Assembly: GCA_947628615.1 (NCBI GenBank)
Contig: CANRAO010000009.1
Location: 1-52,895, forward strand
Length of the DNA stretch: 52,895 nucleotides
Reading direction: 5' to 3'
From: an uncultured Clostridia bacterium
Lineage (GTDB): Bacteria > Bacillota > Clostridia > Oscillospirales > Ruminococcaceae
A program made the translations under genes and the position numbers. Below the pieces are notes generated by a model, which was given only the letters and a program-made list of their open reading frames with translations, did no database searches and was not told the origin of the DNA. The stretch's first letter is position 1; every line of letters starts with the position of its first letter. Of the stretch, positions 33,118-42,107 are shown piece by piece.

Positions 33118-33511
33118 CGTTAGACCTCTTGTTTCCTTCATAAGCGACTGAATAAAAGATTTACCCGATATTTTGTCAGCTTTTGAACATTTTTATTATA
33201 ATATATATTTTTTGTTTTGTCTATATGAATAATGCCCAAATTTGTTAATGATTTGTTATTAATATATAAAACATAATTAATAAATATGTTCTATATATTA
33301 AGTATAACACAATATATAGTGTCTTGAAAATGTTGCGAAAAGATAAAGAGGACGGTAAAATGTTTTTCCGCCCCCAAAAATCGCATTTTTATTTGTGTTT
33401 TGTCAATATGCACAAAAGTTTTATTAAAAATTTTCTTTGCCAAGTACATACTCTATCAACAGCCTATTGCAAATAGAGAAGTAATTAGCACTGAAATGTA
33501 CAGTCAGAATC
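33118..33511. other. AT-rich non-coding gap between iscU and rsmD
   Basis: About 390 bases with no convincing gene on either strand. It contains a C-run (CCGCCCCC near 33370) in otherwise very AT-rich DNA. No clear terminator follows iscU. Confidence 0.55.
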
Positions 33512-33943
33512 TTAGTGACAGCCTTGACAGTCTTCGCAATCTCCGATATCACCTATAATAGGAGTAGGGTCAACACCTTGCTTTTTATAGTAGTCGGCAA
33601 TTGCAGATTTCATAGCTTGTTCTGCCAAGACAGAGCAGTGCAGTTTTGCAGGAGGAAGTCCCTCGAGTGCCTCGACAACAGCTCTGTTTGTCAGCTTTAA
33701 AGCCTCGTCAATAGTTTTGCCTTTAATAAGCTCGGTAGCCATTGAAGATGTAGCAATAGCAGCTCCGCAGCCGAATGTTTTGAATTTAACGTCGCTGATA
33801 ACACCGCCGTCAACCTTGATGTACATTTTCATTATATCTCCGCATTTTGCGTTGCCGACTTCTCCTACACCGTCGGCATCGGCGATCTCACCTACATTTC
33901 TCGGATTGGTGAAGTGATCCATAACCTTTTCTGAATATATCAT
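33512..33943 (-). CDS. iscU: Fe-S cluster scaffold IscU/NifU N-domain
   Basis: 143 residues. Cluster-binding C34 (NAKCGD), C59 (TFGCGAAIATSS) and C103 (KLHCSVLAEQA), with D36, are all present. It starts YSEKVMDHFTNPRNVG like NifU/IscU. The C terminus adds GDIGDCEDCQGCH, with C136, C139 and C142 in a CxxCxxC arrangement that standard IscU lacks. It lies 18 bases after iscS with an AAGGAG site. It builds [2Fe-2S]/[4Fe-4S] clusters with IscS and would serve the cluster-rich sulfite reductase among others. Confidence 0.94.
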   Translation of the reverse strand: MIYSEKVMDHFTNPRNVGEIADADGVGEVGNAKCGDIMKMYIKVDGGVISDVKFKTFGCGAAIATSSMATELIKGKTIDEALKLTNRAVVEALEGLPPAKLHCSVLAEQAMKSAIADYYKKQGVDPTPIIGDIGDCEDCQGCH

Positions 33944-33961
33944 TTATACCTTCTCCTTTCG

Positions 33962-35161
33962 CTAAATAGTACCTGTTATTCCTTCGTTTTTGCATATGCG
34001 CTCCCATAAAGGAGACATTGAACGCAGTCTGTCAACGACCTTTGGGATCGTATCTAAAATATAGTCTACGTCCTCGTCGGTAGTTTCTTCTGAAATAGAA
34101 AGTCTAAGCGAGCCGTGAGCTGTTTCGTGAGGAAGCCCAATTGCCAACAAAACATGGGAAGGATCAAGACTTCCCGATGTGCAGGCAGAACCGCTTGAAG
34201 CTAAAATACCATACATATCAAGCATTAAAAGCAGACTCTCTCCCTCAACGCCTCTTATTGAAATGTTCACGTTTCCGCAAAGACGTTTTTCTCGGTCTCC
34301 GTTGAGCCTTGTTTCCTGAATTTTTAAAATTCCGTCAATAAGTCTGTCACGCAGCTTTGAGACTTTTTCCTGCTTTTCCTTTATATTCTTTGTAGCATCA
34401 CGCATAGCCTGTGCAAGCCCTACGATTGACGGAAGATTTTCAGTTCCTGCTCTCTTGCTTTTTTCCTGAGCTCCGCCGTGAATAAGATTAGGAAGTGAGA
34501 TCCCTCCTCTCACATACAAAGCCCCGACTCCTTTAGGAGCGTGGATTTTATGTCCAGATAAAGAAAGCATATCAATGTTCATAGCCTTTACGTCTATCTC
34601 AACATTTCCCACAGCCTGAACAGCGTCAGTGTGAAATGGAACTTTCTTTTCCTTGCAGATCTCTCCTATTTCTTTGATAGGCTGAATGGTTCCTATTTCG
34701 TTATTTGCGAACATTATAGTTACTAAGCAGGTATCCTCACGAATTGCATTTTTTATATCTTCGGGATCAATAAGCCCCTTTTCATCAACAGGGATGTATG
34801 TTACCTCATACCCTTGCTTTTCCAAAAACTCGCAGGTGTGAAGTACAGCGTGATGTTCAAATACCGATGTTATTATATGCTTCTTTCCCGATTTTGCACC
34901 GTTTAAAGCCATACCTTTTATTGCCCAGTTGTCCGCCTCAGAACCGCCCGATGTAAAGAATATTTCATGCGGTTTTGCGCCTATTGCTTTTGCGACGGTT
35001 TCTCTAGCTTTTAAAAGAGCTTTTGCAGCACTTTGCCCCAGCATATAAATGCTTGACGCATTTCCGTATTCTTCAGTGAAGTAGGGGAGCATTGCGTCTA
35101 AAACGCTCTTTGAAACCTTTGTAGTTGCGGCGTTGTCGCAGTAAATAAATTTTTTATCCAA
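33962..35161 (-). CDS. iscS: Cysteine desulfurase (NifS/IscS)
   Basis: 399 residues. The PLP lysine is K205 in [30 protein letters not shown] and the catalytic Cys327 in [10 protein letters not shown] are typical of group I NifS/IscS. It takes sulfur from cysteine as a persulfide for Fe-S assembly on the IscU encoded just downstream, and may also feed the TusA-like protein (inference). GAAAGGA precedes the ATG. Confidence 0.96.
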   Translation of the reverse strand: MDKKFIYCDNAATTKVSKSVLDAMLPYFTEEYGNASSIYMLGQSAAKALLKARETVAKAIGAKPHEIFFTSGGSEADNWAIKGMALNGAKSGKKHIITSVFEHHAVLHTCEFLEKQGYEVTYIPVDEKGLIDPEDIKNAIREDTCLVTIMFANNEIGTIQPIKEIGEICKEKKVPFHTDAVQAVGNVEIDVKAMNIDMLSLSGHKIHAPKGVGALYVRGGISLPNLIHGGAQEKSKRAGTENLPSIVGLAQAMRDATKNIKEKQEKVSKLRDRLIDGILKIQETRLNGDREKRLCGNVNISIRGVEGESLLLMLDMYGILASSGSACTSGSLDPSHVLLAIGLPHETAHGSLRLSISEETTDEDVDYILDTIPKVVDRLRSMSPLWERICKNEGITGTI

Positions 35162-35236
35162 TTTATATCAAGTCCTTTCGGTTTTAAAGAAATAGTATAG
35201 AAAATAATTCATATAGAAATACTATATTTTATCTAT

Positions 35237-35265
35237 ATTATATAACACTATTAATGAACTTACAA
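35237..35265 (-). promoter_or_regulatory. Sigma-A promoter of iscS-iscU
   Basis: On the minus strand TTGTAA (35265-35260) and TATAAT (35242-35237) are 17 bases apart, about 75 bases before iscS. No Rrf2 gene precedes iscS here, unlike many isc loci. Confidence 0.6.
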
Positions 35266-35328
35266 GTGTTGATGTATTAACAAATTTTTAAGGTTAGCAC
35301 AGAGTAACTTAAAAGCTGCATAAACCCA

Positions 35329-35763
35329 TCAAAATTTTTTGGATTCCATAACAGCCAACTCGTCGCAGCGTTCGTTTTCAGGATGACCTGCATGACCCTT
35401 TACCCACACAAATTTAACTTTGTGTTTACTCAAAAGAGATAAAAGAGTTTCCCAAAGGTCAGGATTTAAAGCCTTTTTCTTATCTGACTTAATCCAGTTG
35501 TTAGCTTTCCAGTTTTTTGCCCAGCCTTTTTCAATAGCGTCTATAATATATTTGCTGTCGCTGGTTATTGTTACCTCGCACGGCTCTTTTAATGCAGAAA
35601 GTCCTGCAATTACTGCAGAAAGCTCCATTCTGTTGTTAGTTGTTTGAGGATGCCCGCCAGAAAGTTCTTTTTTTATATCTTTGTAACGCAGAATCACACC
35701 ATATCCTCCCGGACCGGGATTGCCTGAGCAGGCACCGTCTGTGAACATCTCAACTTTTTTCAT
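35329..35763 (-). CDS. rnhA: Ribonuclease HI
   Basis: 144 residues from ATG 35763 with CGGAG 5 bases upstream; a start 12 codons earlier lacks one. The acidic active site is complete: D9 ([15 protein letters not shown]), E47 ([10 protein letters not shown]), D69 ([12 protein letters not shown]) and D134 (NERCDELA), with the basic handle [10 protein letters not shown]. It degrades RNA in RNA-DNA hybrids. Confidence 0.96.
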   Translation of the reverse strand: MKKVEMFTDGACSGNPGPGGYGVILRYKDIKKELSGGHPQTTNNRMELSAVIAGLSALKEPCEVTITSDSKYIIDAIEKGWAKNWKANNWIKSDKKKALNPDLWETLLSLLSKHKVKFVWVKGHAGHPENERCDELAVMESKKF

Positions 35764-35969
35764 AAGATCTCCGTTCTTTAATAAAAAATAAATTGGCAAA
35801 TGTAATGGTATTATACAACAGTTTTATAAAATGTTCAAGTACTAATTCGCCTAAATGTGGTATAAAACAAGTGACATTTATAATTGTATATATTTATATC
35901 CACACTTTTTAATTTAATTTTTTGGCAAATTGCACAAAAAGCATTTGGAAAATTAGAGAATTTAAACTG

Positions 35970-35998
35970 TTGATTTAAACATACAACTAGTTTATAAT
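35970..35998 (+). promoter_or_regulatory. Sigma-A promoter of the sugar-binding lipoprotein
   Basis: TTGATT (35970-35975) and TATAAT (35993-35998) separated by 17 bases, 62 bases before the start codon. Confidence 0.65.
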
Positions 35999-36060
35999 AT
36001 TATTAGGTATTAGGTTAAGTTTTTGTACGGCTTAAAACCAATTATAAATAAGGAGGAATT

Positions 36061-37470
36061 ATGTTGAAAAACACAAAAAGAATCGGTTCTGCAGTTCTGG
36101 CTTTATTAATGTGTCTTGCTGTCTCGGGCTGCACTAAGGGCGGCGATGAAGACAGTTCGCACGTTGATAAAGTAAAAGTAGCTTCGACAGCGTCTGCTGA
36201 TGCAATTGAAGCTATACCTGACGGTGCTCAGAAAGAGATTATCTGGATGGGAACTTATAATCTTAATCCGCAGAGAGAGGAAGATGAAAAAACTGTTGAA
36301 ATGACATTGTTCAATAAGAAGGGCGGCTCAGTGAAATGGACAATGGTCAATGACGCAGAGAAATATGATAAGCTGGCTACAGCTATTACATCGGGAAAGG
36401 ATGTTCCCGATATATTCAAATATGAGTGGATAGCATTCCCTTCTCACGTGGTTACCGGAATGTATCAGCCGGTTGATGAGATCGTAGATTTTAACTCTGA
36501 TTTGTGGAAAGATGTTAAGCCCACGGCAGATCAGTTCTCGCTGAAGGGCAAGCATTATGTTGCTCCTATAAGCTTTAGCGTTGGAACCCTTATGATGTAT
36601 GATAAGGATATTATTGATAACGAAGGCTTAGATGATCCTTATGAGCTTTATACCAAGGGCGAGTGGAACTATGATACATGGTATGAAATAATGTCTAATT
36701 TTAAGCAGAATAATAAAGGCGAAGAGGAAAGGTATGGTATTGCCGGTTGGTTTGCACCTCAGCTTGTTCAGCAAACAGGTCAGACTATGGTTACTTATGA
36801 AGACGGTGTGTTTAAGAATAATGTAAACAGTCCTGCAATTGAGAGGGCAGAGGAGCTTCTTTACACAATCGGTAAAGAGGGTCTTGTTGATCTTAACTGG
36901 TACGGATCAGCAAAGAGCTGTTTCGAATCAGGAAATACATTATTCTACAATATGGGACCTTGGGCAATGACAGGAAATAACGGACCTACAGCAGAAGATA
37001 ACTGGAAGGTCGTTCCGATCCCACCTGATCCTCAAAGCGACGGAAAGTATATGAGTTCTGATATGCTTGCATATATGTGGGTAAAGGGCTCTACTGCTAA
37101 AGAAGCAGTTAAGTGCTGGTATGAGTGTGCAAGAGTTGCTACTTTGGATGAAGCATATAAAGAAACAGGAAAAGAGAAATTCTTTGTTGCAAATCCTGGT
37201 TGGGACGAAGAAATGTATCAGGTGCTTCAGGATGCAAGTTCAAGCGAGTATAAACAAATTTTCGATTTCGGTTACGGAATTTCGTCTACTCTTGCAGAAG
37301 ATGATTCGGCAAATGGAAAACGTGCACCGATTGGAGCATTGTATGAAGATATTTATAAGCCAGATGACAGCGGAGTTCAAAAAACATGGACGGCTTTGAA
37401 AAATTCATATACAGGTACTATAGATTCTGAGCTAAAAGCAATGAATAAGAAAATTAAAGAATTCAAATAA
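36061..37470 (+). CDS. Extracellular solute-binding lipoprotein (family 1, sugar ABC type)
   Basis: 469 residues. The lipobox LAVSGC places the lipidated Cys at 24, followed by an Asp/Ser-rich linker. KLATAITSGKDVPDIFKYEW, LKGKHYVAPISFSVGTLMMYDKDI and GKEGLVDLNW with NMGPWAM are typical of family 1 oligosaccharide-binding proteins. No permease or ATPase gene is adjacent: a terminator follows directly and the next gene runs the other way. It is therefore an orphan binding protein that shares a transporter or has a sensing role (inference). The ligand is unknown. Confidence 0.88.
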   Translation: MLKNTKRIGSAVLALLMCLAVSGCTKGGDEDSSHVDKVKVASTASADAIEAIPDGAQKEIIWMGTYNLNPQREEDEKTVEMTLFNKKGGSVKWTMVNDAEKYDKLATAITSGKDVPDIFKYEWIAFPSHVVTGMYQPVDEIVDFNSDLWKDVKPTADQFSLKGKHYVAPISFSVGTLMMYDKDIIDNEGLDDPYELYTKGEWNYDTWYEIMSNFKQNNKGEEERYGIAGWFAPQLVQQTGQTMVTYEDGVFKNNVNSPAIERAEELLYTIGKEGLVDLNWYGSAKSCFESGNTLFYNMGPWAMTGNNGPTAEDNWKVVPIPPDPQSDGKYMSSDMLAYMWVKGSTAKEAVKCWYECARVATLDEAYKETGKEKFFVANPGWDEEMYQVLQDASSSEYKQIFDFGYGISSTLAEDDSANGKRAPIGALYEDIYKPDDSGVQKTWTALKNSYTGTIDSELKAMNKKIKEFK

Positions 37471-37490
37471 TATTTTATTTTAAATAATTT

Positions 37491-37527
37491 AAGAGCAGTT
37501 CTCTGTTTAAGAGAATTGCTCTTTTTT
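37491..37527 (+). terminator. Rho-independent terminator
   Basis: AAGAGCAGTTCTC (37491-37503) pairs with GAGAATTGCTCTT (37511-37523) with one G-U, then TTTT. The A-rich left side could also serve the converging asparaginase gene. Confidence 0.85.
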
Positions 37528-37531
37528 AACA

Positions 37532-38413
37532 TTATATTAGACTGCAAAGCTCCTCAGCGTAGGCAGTTTCAACGGTCTTTTTGTAAATTATTTTAACTCC
37601 GTGATTTTGTAACCTCACAGTAGACGCATATTTGTTTTCATTTTCATTATAGTTTACCGAAGCAAGCAATACTTTTATTGAACTGCGTGCAACCAGATCT
37701 ATAATCTCTTTTTCATTTGTTGTACCGCCGTGATATGCCGTGATTATTACTGTGCTTATATTTGAAAAATCAATAAAAGATAAGTCCATTCCCACATAGC
37801 TGTTTAAAAGTAAAACGCCTTTTTTAAATCCGTTGAATTTTATAAGGTTTTTATGCTCGGGCGGAAGGGAATCTAAAGAATAAAAATCATTTGACAAAAT
37901 GCCCGACTGGGTAATTTGATAACCCTTATGAACAGTCATTTTGCCGTCGCCGTTTCGGTAGGGAACAAACACCCCGTGTTCGGTTCTTTCGTTCACGATT
38001 TTTTTAACGGCACAGGCGAAGTTTTCAGCTCCGTTTGCCGAATTATCGCTTAATACCTTGTCGCTTGATACTAAATAAACAGGTGGCAAGTCATTCTCAA
38101 AAACTGAAAGCATATTTGCGAAAAATCCGAGAGTATCTGTTCCGTAAGCTATTATAATTCCATCGAATTTATCAAAGCTGTTTGACTTTAGATATTGCAA
38201 AATTTGTTCCCAGTCTGAAAGTTCCATATTTTCTGACAGCTTGTTCATCAAAAAAGCACATTCAAATTGAACATTTTCTTTTAAATCGCTGTTGCTTTTT
38301 TCAAAATTTCCGATAAGCATAGGCTTTTCCTCAGAAAGGCTTGGGAGAATACCGTTTTTCGTCGCAACTGAGGCTATTGTTCCGCCTGTGAATATAAGTT
38401 TTATGTTGGTCAT
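37532..38413 (-). CDS. L-asparaginase (type I-like)
   Basis: 293 residues, shorter than the usual 320-340. T12 in LIFTGGTIAS and T92-D93 in IIAYGTDTLGFFANML are the two catalytic threonine motifs; the second is normally HGTDT, with Tyr for His here. There is no signal peptide, so cytoplasmic. It hydrolyses asparagine to aspartate and ammonia. The C-terminal half is more divergent (VIITAYHGGTTNE, where one expects a GxGxGN loop). It could be a related amidase, but the double motif makes asparaginase likely. Confidence 0.83.
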   Translation of the reverse strand: MTNIKLIFTGGTIASVATKNGILPSLSEEKPMLIGNFEKSNSDLKENVQFECAFLMNKLSENMELSDWEQILQYLKSNSFDKFDGIIIAYGTDTLGFFANMLSVFENDLPPVYLVSSDKVLSDNSANGAENFACAVKKIVNERTEHGVFVPYRNGDGKMTVHKGYQITQSGILSNDFYSLDSLPPEHKNLIKFNGFKKGVLLLNSYVGMDLSFIDFSNISTVIITAYHGGTTNEKEIIDLVARSSIKVLLASVNYNENENKYASTVRLQNHGVKIIYKKTVETAYAEELCSLI

Positions 38414-38564
38414 TTTTTTACTCCTTTATCTAGCTTTATTTTATATTTTTTAAAGTGTAATGTCAAATGGATGCTTTTTAAATATAGTTTTTTATCTGTT
38501 ATAGTCCACAAATAAAGCCTTGCGCTTTTGTATAATTTTATAAAAATAATTTCTTTACATAAAT

Positions 38565-38593
38565 TTTACTTTACTTTCTATGATGTGTATAAT
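38565..38593 (+). promoter_or_regulatory. Promoter-like sequence before a decayed gene
   Basis: TTTACT (38565-38570) and TATAAT (38588-38593) with a 17-base spacer. The -10 box lies only 4 bases before the open frame of the gene fragment. Confidence 0.5.
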
Positions 38594-38597
38594 ATAA

Positions 38598-39080
38598 TAT
38601 ACAGCGGAATATGTAATAAATAATTATGGTAAAACTAAGACAGGAAATGAGCGAAAATATTTAATATACGGCGTGATTTTACATCTTTTAGGTGATATAA
38701 CTGCACATAGAACGATTGTACCTCAATTTATGGTTGACAGAGCTACTGATTCTAATTATAAAAATAGTAAAAATAGATTTGAAACAAAACATTTTGGAAG
38801 TAATTGGGGCAATGTAAAGAGTTTGGTTAAAAATGGCAAGCTAGATTTTACTACTTTACAAAAGTATTCAGCAAAAAAAGATGAAGTAAGTATCAAAGAA
38901 TTCAGAAGAAGGTATGAAGATAATACAAAGGTTGTACCAAACAGAGTATTAGCAGCTGAAACTATGGCTGACTATTTTATGCATTATTTCAGTTATGGAT
39001 TTGATATTAGCATATTAGATAATATACCATATGCTAATGTTAAATTAATAAATTATACCAATTATCGCAATCAGGGATAA
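38598..39080 (+). pseudogene. N-terminally truncated zinc-phospholipase/P1-nuclease-like fragment
   Basis: The frame is open from 38598 but has no ATG in phase; a GTG at 38673 lacks a ribosome binding site and would cut into the conserved core. The segment KYLIYGVILHLLGDITAHRT keeps the H-x3-D-x3-H zinc motif of the Zn-PLC fold, as in the intact protein at 13.0 kb, but the upstream ligands (Trp, His, Asp, His) are missing. The rest, about 100 residues, is unassigned and charged. Most likely a remnant, though an unusual start in a short functional protein cannot be excluded. AAGGAG and the BspA-like gene follow directly. Confidence 0.55.
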
Positions 39081-39100
39081 TATTAAGGAGTGTATATTTT

Positions 39101-40141
39101 TTGAAAAAGTTATTTTGCTCATTGATGGCGTTAATAATGCTAACAACGATCTGTGTATCAAATATAGGTGCGTCTATAGGTGCGTCTGCTTATGTGCCGC
39201 CAATTTTTGAATATGATAATAATACGGTATATTTTAGTGAAAATGACTTTTCAGGGTTTATTGACAGTGAAATATCAGGTGCAGTAATTCTTGATATAAA
39301 TGCAGGAACTAAAGTATTTAATATTCCGGAAACAATAACTTATAATGGTATAACATATCCTATAAAGCATTTATATATTACTGCTACTTATGGATTTTCA
39401 ACCTTTACCAAAAGTATAGAGGAAATAAATATCAGTAAAAATATTGAGACTATATTATTTGATTTTGTAAGTAGCAGTGGATATTATGCTTATCTCAACA
39501 CCTTAAAAACTATAAATATTCCCGCAGGTTCAAAGCTTAAAGAACTATTTTTACCTCCATGTCCAAAGCTGGAAAAAATAAATATACCTTCCGATTCGAG
39601 ATTAAAAAATATAAGTATTGGCGGTTGTCCTAAATTGAAAAAACTCTCCCTGCCGAAAACGGTTAAATATTGCTATGTTGGAGAAGATGCACCTAAGCTG
39701 AAGGTTAAAATAGCAAAAAGTAATAAGTATCTAAAGGTTAAGGGAAATCAGATACTTTCAAAGGACGGAAAAAAATTAATTGATATAGTAGGGAACAAAA
39801 GCAAGGTTACAGTTTATAAAACAGTAAAGGTAGTTGATAGTTGTCTTGATAATAAATATTTGAAACAATTAACTATAGGGCAAAATGTCACTAAATTTTC
39901 AGATGATTTTTTAAATGTTTTAAATGTAAGTAAAAAAATGAAAATAGTATTAAAGCATAAAAATAAAGCACCTAAAATTAAAAAGTATTCAATTTGGGCA
40001 TATGACATAAAAGGCATAAATTTTTATGTGCAAAATAAGAAAGTAGCAAAAGATCTTAAGAAAAAATTAAAGGGCGGTGGAATTGAAAAAGCAAAAATCC
40101 TGATAGGCAAGAAAGTTATCTATAAGATTGAAAACTATTAG
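39101..40141 (+). CDS. Secreted BspA-like leucine-rich-repeat protein
   Basis: 346 residues from a TTG start with AAGGAG 11 bases upstream. A signal peptide (about 1-32, LFCSLMALIMLTTICVSNIGASIGASA) precedes a region with degenerate LRR_5/BspA-type repeats (PAGSKLKELFLPPCPKLEKINIPS and similar). The C-terminal 130 residues are very lysine-rich and end in KKVIYKIENY. Such proteins are surface adhesins or matrix-binding proteins in gut bacteria. No sortase motif or anchor is visible. Confidence 0.75.
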   Translation: MKKLFCSLMALIMLTTICVSNIGASIGASAYVPPIFEYDNNTVYFSENDFSGFIDSEISGAVILDINAGTKVFNIPETITYNGITYPIKHLYITATYGFSTFTKSIEEINISKNIETILFDFVSSSGYYAYLNTLKTINIPAGSKLKELFLPPCPKLEKINIPSDSRLKNISIGGCPKLKKLSLPKTVKYCYVGEDAPKLKVKIAKSNKYLKVKGNQILSKDGKKLIDIVGNKSKVTVYKTVKVVDSCLDNKYLKQLTIGQNVTKFSDDFLNVLNVSKKMKIVLKHKNKAPKIKKYSIWAYDIKGINFYVQNKKVAKDLKKKLKGGGIEKAKILIGKKVIYKIENY

Positions 40142-40148
40142 AACTTAA

Positions 40149-40177
40149 GTAGACACAGAAGTATGTCTGCTTTTTGC
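40149..40177 (+). terminator. Rho-independent terminator
   Basis: AGTAGACA pairs with TGTCTGCT (one G-U), followed by TTTTG, directly after the BspA-like gene. Confidence 0.7.
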
Positions 40178-40234
40178 GTTTAATTCAAGAAATTGTGTTT
40201 ATTATTAAAATATTATGAACTTGTATATTTACCC

Positions 40235-40263
40235 TTTTCAAAAGACTGTTTTTATGGTATACT
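40235..40263 (+). promoter_or_regulatory. Candidate purA promoter
   Basis: TTTTCA (40235-40240) and TATACT (40258-40263) with a 17-base spacer, 62 bases before purA. No purine riboswitch is visible in the leader. Confidence 0.55.
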
Positions 40264-40325
40264 TATAAAGTATTTTCTAAAAACGGAATATACAAATTCA
40301 ATGTTTACATTCTGGAGGAAAATTT

Positions 40326-41600
40326 ATGGTAAATGCAATCGTTGGTGCTAACTGGGGAGACGAAGGTAAGGGAAAGATCACCGATATGTTGGCAAGAGAA
40401 TCTGATATTGTAATCAGATTTCAGGGCGGTGCAAATGCAGGACATACTATTGTAAATGATTACGGAAAGTTTGCGTTACATACTCTGCCGTCGGGCGTTT
40501 TTTATGACCATACCACAAACATTATTGGCAATGGAGTTGCACTCAATATACCTGTGCTTTTTAATGAGATCGAGCAGGTGGTAAGTCAAGGTGTTCCAAG
40601 ACCTAAAATTCTTGTGTCTGACAGGGCGCAAATGGTTATGCCTTACCATATTTTATTCGACGAATACGAGGAGGAAAGGCTGGGCAAGTCAAGTTTCGGG
40701 TCTACGAAATCGGGAATAGCACCTTTCTATTCAGATAAATACGCAAAGCTGGGCTTTCAGGTCCAGGAGCTTTTTGACGAGGAAGCATTAAGGGCTCATT
40801 TAGAGAGAATCGCTCCGCAGAAGAATGTTATTCTTGAACACCTATACCACAAGCCTTTGCTCGACATTGACGAGCTTTTCAATACCTTAATGGAATACAA
40901 AAAAATGGTTGAGCCTTATGTCTGCGACGTTTCGCTTTACCTTGCAAACGCTATTAAAGAGGGTAAAGATATTCTGCTTGAGGGTCAGCTCGGAACACTG
41001 AAAGACCCCGATCATGGCATTTATCCTATGGTTACTTCGAGCTCAACATTGGCGGCTTACGGCGCTATCGGGGCAGGAATACCTCCTTATGAAATAACGG
41101 GAATCGTAACCGTCTGCAAGGCGTATTCTTCAGCAGTCGGAGCAGGAGCGTTTGTCTCTGAGATTTTCGGCGAGGAGGCTGACGAACTAAGGCGCAGAGG
41201 CGGTGACGGCGGAGAGTACGGAGCAACAACAGGTCGCCCGAGACGTATGGGCTGGTTTGACTGTGTAGCATCAAAGTACGGCTGTCGGCTTCAGGGAACA
41301 ACTGAGGTAGCGTTCACTGTTCTTGACGTTTTGGGGTATCTTGATAAAATCCCTGTCTGCGTTGGATATGAGATAGACGGCGAGGTTACGACCGACTTCC
41401 CTGTAACAACTAAGCTTGAAAAGGCTAAGCCCGTTTATGAGGTTCTTGACGGCTGGGAATGCGACATAAGAGGCATTAAGAATTACTCAGATTTGCCTGA
41501 GAATTGCAGGAAGTATATAGAGTTCTGCGAGGAGCATATAGGCTACCCGATAAAGATGATCTCAAACGGGCCTAAGAGAGATGATATTATTATAAGATAG
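40326..41600 (+). CDS. purA: Adenylosuccinate synthetase
   Basis: 424 residues, normal length. NWGDEGKGKITDMLA is the GTP/IMP-binding P-loop, FQGGANAGHTIV the second signature, and YGATTGRPRRMGWFD the late conserved motif. It makes adenylosuccinate from IMP, aspartate and GTP on the way to AMP. CTGGAGG lies 8 bases upstream of the ATG. It is monocistronic between two terminators. Confidence 0.97.
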   Translation: MVNAIVGANWGDEGKGKITDMLARESDIVIRFQGGANAGHTIVNDYGKFALHTLPSGVFYDHTTNIIGNGVALNIPVLFNEIEQVVSQGVPRPKILVSDRAQMVMPYHILFDEYEEERLGKSSFGSTKSGIAPFYSDKYAKLGFQVQELFDEEALRAHLERIAPQKNVILEHLYHKPLLDIDELFNTLMEYKKMVEPYVCDVSLYLANAIKEGKDILLEGQLGTLKDPDHGIYPMVTSSSTLAAYGAIGAGIPPYEITGIVTVCKAYSSAVGAGAFVSEIFGEEADELRRRGGDGGEYGATTGRPRRMGWFDCVASKYGCRLQGTTEVAFTVLDVLGYLDKIPVCVGYEIDGEVTTDFPVTTKLEKAKPVYEVLDGWECDIRGIKNYSDLPENCRKYIEFCEEHIGYPIKMISNGPKRDDIIIR

Positions 41601-41612
41601 GTATAATAAAAT

Positions 41613-41642
41613 GGCTGACACATTAGTGTGTCAGCCGTTTTT
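41613..41642 (+). terminator. purA terminator, overlapping the stop of the converging regulator gene
   Basis: GGCTGACACA (41613-41622) pairs perfectly with TGTGTCAGCC (41627-41636), then GTTTTTTG. The XRE gene's stop codon is inside the stem. A near-copy of this hairpin is at 43825-43862. Confidence 0.92.
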
Positions 41643-41870
41643 TGTAGGTTTTCTTGATTTTGGATAAGGCTTTAAAACATTGGTTCTATTTAAAAGATAA
41701 TCAATACTTGTATTATAATAGTCAGCGAGCTTAATTAAAATAAGTGTCGGCAAATCATTTTCGCCTGTTTCATACTTTGAGTATCCCGTCTGTGACATAT
41801 TTAGAATTTTTGCTATTTGCTTCTGTGTGAGGTCGTGATCCTCACGCAAATCACGTATTCTTTTGTACAT
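41631..41870 (-). CDS. XRE-family helix-turn-helix repressor
   Basis: 79 residues from ATG 41870, with GAGG upstream. Residues 6-60 form a Cro/CI HTH domain (IRDLREDHDLTQKQIAKILNMSQ, then GYSKYETGENDLPTLILIKLADYY). There is no effector domain; the last 15 residues are basic. The promoter region between this gene and the plus-strand genes has two copies of AACCTGAAACAGG(T/G)T, which probably are its operators, so it should repress itself and the rightward promoter (inference). Its stop falls in the purA terminator. Confidence 0.9.
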   Translation of the reverse strand: MYKRIRDLREDHDLTQKQIAKILNMSQTGYSKYETGENDLPTLILIKLADYYNTSIDYLLNRTNVLKPYPKSRKPTKNG

Positions 41871-41898
41871 ATTCCTCACCTCGGAATAATTATATTAT

Positions 41899-41913
41899 AA
41901 CCTGAAACAGGGT
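41899..41913. promoter_or_regulatory. Operator O1, AACCTGAAACAGGGT
   Basis: Near-perfect palindrome AACCTG-AAA-CAGGgT just upstream of the rightward -35 box and over the leftward TATAAT of the XRE gene. 25 bases centre to centre from O2. Confidence 0.75.
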
Positions 41914-41914
41914 A

Positions 41915-41943
41915 TTGACATTTAACCTGAAACAGGTTATAAT
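41915..41943 (+). promoter_or_regulatory. Consensus sigma-A promoter with operator O2 filling its spacer
   Basis: TTGACA (41915-41920), a 17-base spacer, and TATAAT (41938-41943). The perfect palindrome AACCTG-AAA-CAGGTT at 41924-41938 occupies the spacer and touches the -10 box, so bound repressor would block RNA polymerase directly. Confidence 0.88.
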
Positions 41944-41996
41944 AATATTGTAATCAGACAGCTATAACATATGTATTTTAAAATAATTATTATACG

Positions 41997-42012
41997 GGGG
42001 TGATAAAATGTA
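41997..42012 (+). other. Start-stop mini ORF in the leader (GGGGGTGATAAAATGTAA)
   Basis: A strong ribosome binding site GGGGGTGAT is placed correctly before an ATG that is followed at once by TAA. It lies on the transcript from the repressed promoter, upstream of the BspA-like gene. Confidence 0.5.
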
Positions 42013-42038
42013 AATATGATTTGGCTTTTTTATAATGG

Positions 42039-42067
42039 TTGACTTTAAAACCCAAATTGAGTAAAAT
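42039..42067 (+). promoter_or_regulatory. Second candidate promoter of the BspA-like gene
   Basis: TTGACT (42039-42044) and TAAAAT (42062-42067), 17-base spacer, about 40 bases before the start codon. It lacks the AACCTG operator and may give repressor-independent expression. Confidence 0.55.
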
Positions 42068-42107
42068 GTAATTAGGATAATATTTTATTTTTTAGGAGGA
42101 AGGCAAG

